Below, piece by piece: positions 42,450-46,930 of a DNA stretch of 46,930 nt. The notes below the pieces were generated by a model. That model worked only from the letters and a program-made list of their open reading frames with translations, had not been told where the DNA came from and did no database searches. This DNA is from an uncultured Thiohalocapsa sp. (GTDB lineage: Bacteria; Pseudomonadota; Gammaproteobacteria; Chromatiales; Chromatiaceae). Location of the stretch: NCBI RefSeq assembly GCF_913062725.1, contig NZ_CAJXWY010000032.1, positions 1 to 46,930 of the forward strand. The letters are read 5' to 3'. The position numbers were made by a program, and so were the translations under genes. Position 1 is the stretch's first letter. Every line of letters starts with the position of its first letter.

Positions 42450-43463
42450 TCACTCCGGCAGGCAGATGCCGCGTTGGTGGACAGCGCGCGCGGTCTGTAC
42501 CAGCAGCAGCACGACGATGCCCGACAGCATGGTCAGCAGGCCGAAGCCGAGATACAGGAAGCCGAGCTGGCCTGTCTGCTCGGCCATCAGCATGCTGGCG
42601 ATGGCGATGGCCGCCAGCGGGAAGGAGTAGGCCCACCACGATAGATAGAAGCGGATGCGCAGGAAGCGTATCACCTGTGTGGCCAACAGCAGGGTGAAGA
42701 AGAGCGCCGAAAAATAGAGGATCTGCGCGAACACGTCCAAGCCGCCGGTCAGGCGAACATAGGCAATGAACCCCACCGCCGGTGGCGCCACCAGGATGAA
42801 CAGGGTAGGCATGAGCCGCTCCGGCAGGGGCTGATGGAAGAGCACGCGGTAGAAAACGATGGTCAGCAGCACGGGCCAGAGCAGGATGCCGATGCTGAAA
42901 AAGAACCAGGATATCGGCTCGTAGCCGAGCGGCACCCCCGCCACCGGCACCAGCACATTGCCCACCGCCGGGATGAACCAGGCGGGGTTCATGTGCTGCA
43001 CCTGGAAGTGCTCGTGATGCATCCAGGCATTGACCACAAACAGCGTGAAGCCAAGCTGCAGTGCGGTGCCGATGATCCACAACCAGCGGCTCGCCGCGGG
43101 CGCGACCTCCAGGTAGACGATGGCCAGCAGCAGCAAGCTGATGGCCATGGTAGGCATGAAGTTGATGCGCACCGGATGGCGCAGCTCAGCGCGAACGGCG
43201 GCTGGATGGCGCAGCGTCTTTGTGATGTAGACCGCGGCCAGGCCGGCGAAGAGCAGGCTCACGACGCCGATGAGCCAGGGCACGAAGGGGAATTGCTGGC
43301 CCAGCACCGACTGCGCCTTCTCCCAGCCGATGGTGAGTCCGGCGAGACCCATGATTATGGCGAAGAAGGCCGCGGGGAAGTGCTCCAGGCGGCTGCCGGG
43401 CATCGCCAGGCTTGGGGGTGCGGCGCCGGCGGCCGGCGCCGGGCTGGTGGCGTTCGTTGACAT
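42450..43463 (-). CDS. SLAC1/TehA-type anion channel family protein
   Basis: A 337-residue membrane protein with about ten helices, of the SLAC1 anion channel / tellurite-resistance TehA / malate transporter family. The first helix segment LEHFPAAFFAIIMGLAGLTIGW has the family FPAxFFxxxMG pattern. Other landmarks are HPVRINFMPTMAISLLLLAI, then NPAWFIPAVGNVLVPVAGV (a pore-helix-type N-P-A-W-F-I-P stretch) and FYLSWWAYSFPLAAIAIASM. The pore phenylalanine typical of SLAC1 could be in the FFFSIG or FFTLLL segments. Substrate may be a dicarboxylate or another anion. ATG 43463 is preferred over 43517 because the intervening residues are Arg/His-rich. Confidence 0.9.
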   Translation of the reverse strand: MSTNATSPAPAAGAAPPSLAMPGSRLEHFPAAFFAIIMGLAGLTIGWEKAQSVLGQQFPFVPWLIGVVSLLFAGLAAVYITKTLRHPAAVRAELRHPVRINFMPTMAISLLLLAIVYLEVAPAASRWLWIIGTALQLGFTLFVVNAWMHHEHFQVQHMNPAWFIPAVGNVLVPVAGVPLGYEPISWFFFSIGILLWPVLLTIVFYRVLFHQPLPERLMPTLFILVAPPAVGFIAYVRLTGGLDVFAQILYFSALFFTLLLATQVIRFLRIRFYLSWWAYSFPLAAIAIASMLMAEQTGQLGFLYLGFGLLTMLSGIVVLLLVQTARAVHQRGICLPE

Positions 43464-43959
43464 GCGATCTCCGATGATCAGGTCGGCGTGGCGCCGTCTG
43501 TGCAGTCGGGTTGCCAACGGCGCCAGGGGATGTGCAGCAGTCTAGGCGGCGTACCGGCGACATCGCATTGATAAATCTCGGAGCAAAGGCGTAGGTTATA
43601 CCAATCGCGGCAGCGTTTTCGGTTTTTGCCGGCTGAGTAGCGATGCTCGGCGCCGTACGCCGTGGTGACGACTCCGTCGGTTTTCCGGCGGCACCCCTGC
43701 CGTCGAGACCCCTGCCAGCCGTCATTCCGCAGCCTTAAAGCGGGCGATCAAACAGTGGTGTGCGCCGATACCTGCGAGCGGCCAGTCGTGGCTGCGCGGG
43801 AGGAGATCGGGCGTTATCCATGTGCTGAGCATGGTATTGCCGATGCGCAATTCTATGAGATTTAGAAAACGCTAATGTACTTGCCCTAACGGGTCGCAAC
43901 CGGCGCTGCGATGGTCGCGCATATCCGTGCGCCGCCGGCTCATCCATCTGGAGGCAAGT
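43464..43959. other. Intergenic region between the SLAC1-type gene and DUF2333
   Basis: About 495 bases between divergent genes, including two AT-rich patches near 43560-43625 and 43835-43885 that probably hold the two promoters. On the minus strand TATAAC (complement of 43595-43600) could be the -10 box of the SLAC1-type gene. A 7-base stem with a TTTT loop (43674-43691) lies in the middle. No protein-like frame was found. Confidence 0.4.
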
Positions 43960-45024
43960 ATGAACGATCTCTCGACACCGCCGCCGGCCATCCCGCGTGT
44001 CGCGGTGCACGGTGAGCGGCGCCGGGCTGGCGTGTCTCGGGCCTGGCGTTGGGCGTTGGGGGCATCCCTGGCGGTGTTGCTGTTGCTGGTGGCACTGATG
44101 CTCCATTGGGGTCGGCAGCCGCCGATGTTCGACGTCGTCGCGCGTGCACAGGCGGAATTGTCCACGGCCGGCGGCGGCGAGATGCTGCCTGGGGTGATGA
44201 CGACGGCTGCCATCATCGGTATCGGCGACACACTGCTGCACAAGCCCGGCGGCTTTCTCCACAACGATCGCCTGCCCCCGGGCGCCGTCATGGACAATGT
44301 ACCGAGCTGGGAGTGCGGCGTCGTAATGGCGCTGCGCGATGCCGTGCAGGCACTGCGGGACGACTTCTCCCGCGCCCAGACCCAATCCGTCGAAAACCTG
44401 GCGGTGAAGCGTGCGGACATGAAGCTCGCGATGGATCCCAAGGCTTGGGTGCTGCCGGCGGCGGAGGATGCCTATGGTGAGGGCATCGCCGCACTCCGGA
44501 CGTATTTCGACGAGTTGGCAACGGGGCAGGCGCACTTCTATCCGCGGGCAGACAACCTCGCCGACTACCTGGGGCTGGTGGAGAAGCGCCTCGGTAACTT
44601 CGGGGTGCGTCTGGGAGCGGCCGCCGGCACGACCCCGCAGGTGGACCCTGCGATGAGCGGGATCACAAAGGATTCGCCGCCGACGTCCACCGCGGCGCTG
44701 GTGCCGGCCGGAAGTGCGAGCGCGGACCCCGCCCGGATCGATGATGTGTTCTTCTGTGCCCGCGGTTACAGCTGGGCGCTTCTGCACGTAATGCGCGGTA
44801 TCGACCAGGACTTCGCAAGTGTACTGGCGGACAAGAATGCCGGCAGGCAGCTGTGGCGGATCGTGCACGACCTGGAGGGGGCCATCAAGCCCATGCGTAG
44901 CCCGGTGGTGCTGAACGGGGGCGGGTTCGGCCTGCTCGCCAACCATTCCATGGTGGCGGCCTCCTATGTGGCGCGGGTGAATGCGGCGGTGATCGATCTG
45001 CGTTTGCTGCTGGAGCAAGGTTGA
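43960..45024 (+). CDS. DUF2333 family membrane-anchored protein
   Basis: A 354-residue protein recognised as DUF2333, function unknown. A basic cytoplasmic N-terminus and one anchor (WALGASLAVLLLLVALMLHW) lead to a periplasmic domain. Conserved-looking pieces are TLLHKPGGFLHNDRLPPGAV, then DNVPSWECGVVMALRDAVQA and RAQTQSVENLAVKRADMKLA. They continue with AEDAYGEGIAALRTYFDELA and GFGLLANHSMVAASYVARVN. CTGGAGG (43948-43954) supports ATG 43960. The protein is rich in helix; no enzyme motif is visible. It is convergent with the four-S1-domain gene. A near-palindrome at 45032-45051 just after the stop might act in transcript ending. Confidence 0.88.
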   Translation: MNDLSTPPPAIPRVAVHGERRRAGVSRAWRWALGASLAVLLLLVALMLHWGRQPPMFDVVARAQAELSTAGGGEMLPGVMTTAAIIGIGDTLLHKPGGFLHNDRLPPGAVMDNVPSWECGVVMALRDAVQALRDDFSRAQTQSVENLAVKRADMKLAMDPKAWVLPAAEDAYGEGIAALRTYFDELATGQAHFYPRADNLADYLGLVEKRLGNFGVRLGAAAGTTPQVDPAMSGITKDSPPTSTAALVPAGSASADPARIDDVFFCARGYSWALLHVMRGIDQDFASVLADKNAGRQLWRIVHDLEGAIKPMRSPVVLNGGGFGLLANHSMVAASYVARVNAAVIDLRLLLEQG

Positions 45025-45184
45025 TGGGATGCGTCGGTGTCGACGCCGACGATTGCCCCGAAGGCGGTGCCCCTCCAAAAGGCCGATATCCTCGACACGA
45101 GCCTTCCGGGGGAGACCCGGTGAACGCAGCGATGCCCGGTGCTGAGGCGGCGCCGGGACGTTTTCCGAGTTTCGGGCTGCGCTC

Positions 45185-46417
45185 TCAGTCGTCCCGGCCC
45201 ATCTGCTTCTTCAGCAGGTCGCCGAACGTACCCAAGCGGTCGTCCGGATCAGCGATATCGTCGCGGCGTCCGCGGCGGCCACCGCCTCTGCCGCTGCGCT
45301 CGGGCGGGGGCTCATCGTCCGGTGCGCCGCCATCTGCGGCGAGCGACAGACCGATGCGCTTGCGCTCAGGCTCCACCTTGAGCACGGTGGCCGTCACCGG
45401 CTGGCCCGTGCTCAGCACCTCGTCCGGATGATTCAGGCGGCGCCCGGCGCCGAGCTCGGAGATGTGGATCATGCCTTCGAGCCCGGGCTCCAGCTCCACG
45501 AAGGCGCCGAAGGGCTGGGTGCGGGTGACACGGCCGTCGACCCGGCTGCCCGGCGCGTAGCGGACGGCGACGTCGGACCAGGGGTCTTTCGCCAGCGCGC
45601 GGATGGACAGCGCGATCTTTTGCGGCCGCTTGGGGTTGCCGGTGTTCTCGATGCGCAAGACCTGCACCTCCACCTCCTGACCGAGGCTCAGCAGGTCTTC
45701 CGGGTGGCGGATGCGCGTGAGCGACATTTCGCTGATGTGAACCATGCCCTCGGCGCCGCCCAAGTCGACGAAGGCGCCGAACTCCTTGATGCCGACCACC
45801 GTCCCGTTGAGCACGGCCCCCTCCTGCAGCTGCTCCTTCAGGGCTTCTGCCTGGGCGGCGCGCTCGGCCTCCAGCAGCGCGCGTCGCGAGACCACCAGAT
45901 TCAGGCGTTTGCCCTTCTCGAGCTTGGTGATGCGGAACGCATGCTGCTGCCCCACCATGCTCGAGAGGTCTTCGACGAAGCGGATGTCCGCCTGGGACGC
46001 CGGGCAGAAGGCACGGTGTCCGGCGATGCGCACCTCCAGGCCGCCTTTGGTGGTGCCGGTGACGCTGCCTTCGACGGGTAGACCCTGTTGATAGGCGGCC
46101 TCCAGTTCCTCGGCGCCATGCGCCTGCTTGCCGTGCTTGCCGCCGAGGGTGATGGCACCGGTCTCGGCGTCGACGCCGGCGACCACGGCCTCCAGTTCGT
46201 CGCCGATGGCGACCTTGATGCTACCGTCCTGGTTTTTCAGGTTGCCGATGTCCATGACGCCTTCGGCCTTGCCGCCGAGATCCACGAACACCTGTGCCTC
46301 GTCGATGGCGAGGACCTGGCCTTTGACCCGTTCGCCGGGCTTGGGGCGCTCGGCCACCGCCTGCTCAGTCTTTTCCAGTTCCCGTAACAGGGCCTCGAAC
46401 TCGCTCTCGTCTGTCAT
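45185..46417 (-). CDS. S1-type RNA-binding protein with four S1 domains
   Basis: A 410-residue protein made of four S1 OB-fold domains. They begin near GERVKGQVLAIDEAQVFVDL, GLPVEGSVTGTTKGGLEVRI, GAVLNGTVVGIKEFGAFVDL and GSRVDGRVTRTQPFGAFVEL. An acidic N-terminal helix precedes them (SEFEALLRELEKTEQAVAE), and the C-terminus is rich in Arg/Gly/Glu/Asp. Domains 3 and 4 have the canonical FGAFV...EGMVHISE signature; domain 2 has CPASQ instead, as in domain 2 of ribosomal protein S1. Ribosomal S1 of proteobacteria has six domains, so this is a shorter S1 homologue. ATG 46417 follows an AAGAGAG ribosome binding site. A role in translation or RNA metabolism is inferred. Confidence 0.9.
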   Translation of the reverse strand: MTDESEFEALLRELEKTEQAVAERPKPGERVKGQVLAIDEAQVFVDLGGKAEGVMDIGNLKNQDGSIKVAIGDELEAVVAGVDAETGAITLGGKHGKQAHGAEELEAAYQQGLPVEGSVTGTTKGGLEVRIAGHRAFCPASQADIRFVEDLSSMVGQQHAFRITKLEKGKRLNLVVSRRALLEAERAAQAEALKEQLQEGAVLNGTVVGIKEFGAFVDLGGAEGMVHISEMSLTRIRHPEDLLSLGQEVEVQVLRIENTGNPKRPQKIALSIRALAKDPWSDVAVRYAPGSRVDGRVTRTQPFGAFVELEPGLEGMIHISELGAGRRLNHPDEVLSTGQPVTATVLKVEPERKRIGLSLAADGGAPDDEPPPERSGRGGGRRGRRDDIADPDDRLGTFGDLLKKQMGRDD

Positions 46418-46484
46418 CTCTCTTGGCCTGTCTCGGGGGCCGGGCTGGTCGCTATGGCGCGCCGGTCGATGGTCGGCGGTGGCG

Positions 46485-46892
46485 CTAGTGTTGATGGTCA
46501 AAGATTTTTGCACACGGATCGGTCGTGGTCAGGCCGCCGCGCTCGGTGAGCTCATCGCGGTAGTCGATGAAATCCTGGAGGTGGGCGACGAGGCGCTCGG
46601 CGAGGGTGGCGTCGTCGGTGTGCGGGCCCGCCTCGAGCGCCGTGTCATCGGCGTGGCCCCCGCTGCGCCGGGCGATGGCGATATCCGGTGCCACCATCTC
46701 CAGCACCACATAGGCCAGTAGCCCCTCGGCGATGAGCTGTGCCGCCTGTGCGCGCCAGTCGGGCCGCTCGGCGTCCAGGGCGCGGGCTTCTGCGGGTTGG
46801 AGTCGCTCGGTCTGCTCGGCCACCCAGGCGGTGACGAGCCGACGCTGCGCCGAACCCGGCTTGGGTGGAGCGCTGACGTGGGGGATGGACAT
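46485..46892 (-). CDS. Protein of unknown function upstream of the S1-domain gene
   Basis: A 135-residue soluble protein I do not recognise. It is mainly helical (RRLVTAWVAEQTERLQPAEA, then WRAQAAQLIAEGLLAYVVLE) with a Gly/Thr-rich middle section, and it ends AHLQDFIDYRDELTERGGLT. No signal, membrane helix or enzyme motif is visible. It starts at ATG 46892 and ends 67 bases before the S1-domain gene on the same strand, so co-transcription is possible. The remaining 38 bases of the window beyond it hold nothing recognisable. Confidence 0.6.
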   Translation of the reverse strand: MSIPHVSAPPKPGSAQRRLVTAWVAEQTERLQPAEARALDAERPDWRAQAAQLIAEGLLAYVVLEMVAPDIAIARRSGGHADDTALEAGPHTDDATLAERLVAHLQDFIDYRDELTERGGLTTTDPCAKIFDHQH

Positions 46893-46930
46893 GGGGGCTT
46901 GCGCTGTCAGACGGCGGGGCCGGCGCTCGG

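Noticed and set aside
43674..43691. Hairpin with 7-base stem and TTTT loop
   Set aside because: It lies far from any gene end and has no T-run after it, so I did not call it a terminator.
45032..45051. Near-palindrome CGTCGG...CCGACG after DUF2333
   Set aside because: The stem is short and no T-run follows. It could assist termination, but the evidence is too weak for a feature.

Overview
The window reads as an ordinary chromosomal stretch of a high-GC gammaproteobacterium. The markers are sspA-sspB behind petABC, mtgA, glnE, mltB, a DUF3301 protein and a DUF2333 protein. The very high GC and the gene set fit a Chromatiales/Ectothiorhodospiraceae-like lineage, but that placement is inference. 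I see no phage, insertion sequence, CRISPR array, rRNA or tRNA gene.

Layout. 1-3492: rnhA (5' end cut off by the window edge), a YajR-like MFS transporter, ssb and a lone rfbD. 3772-9602: two small proteins of unknown function that overlap tail to tail, a ComF-type phosphoribosyltransferase, the lipoprotein lytic transglycosylase mltB, and yjbQ head to head with recG. 9650-11134: an MFS transporter whose base composition looks less GC-rich than its surroundings. 11493-14886 (minus strand): heme oxygenase, then a bacteriophytochrome photosensory module that stops where an output domain would normally start, then the peptidoglycan glycosyltransferase mtgA. 15621-23489: a MoxR / DUF58 / DUF4381 / BatA / BatB-BatC fusion / BatD operon. 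23583-30143: a DegS-like protease divergent from a Nif3-family protein, then petABC (cytochrome bc1 complex) and sspA-sspB. 30159-33559: DUF3301, an AI-2E-type permease, a TraB-family membrane protein and a small protein. 33639-41222: hexose-6-phosphate mutarotase, glnE, ilvE, a CHCC zinc-binding protein, a DEAD-box helicase and an alpha/beta hydrolase. 41288-46892: an OmpA-domain envelope protein with a repeat-encoded linker, a SLAC1/TehA-type channel, DUF2333, a four-S1-domain RNA-binding protein and an unknown protein.

How the genes work together. Heme oxygenase makes biliverdin from heme, and biliverdin is the chromophore of bacteriophytochromes, so the two genes form a self-sufficient photosensor pair; the unusual part is that the sensor has no kinase, cyclase or other effector and no response regulator is nearby. 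The MoxR/VWA cluster is a typical AAA+ chaperone with von Willebrand factor A membrane proteins that probably acts at the envelope. The petABC genes overlap by 1 and 4 bases and are clearly one operon. Their leader carries a 25-base dyad whose geometry closely resembles an IscR type-2 site, placed against a consensus -10 box; this would link iron-sulfur status to Rieske/bc1 expression.

Most promising leads: the output-less phytochrome with its heme oxygenase (and mtgA downstream), the IscR-like element before petA, the compositionally distinct MFS gene, and the stand-alone four-S1 protein.
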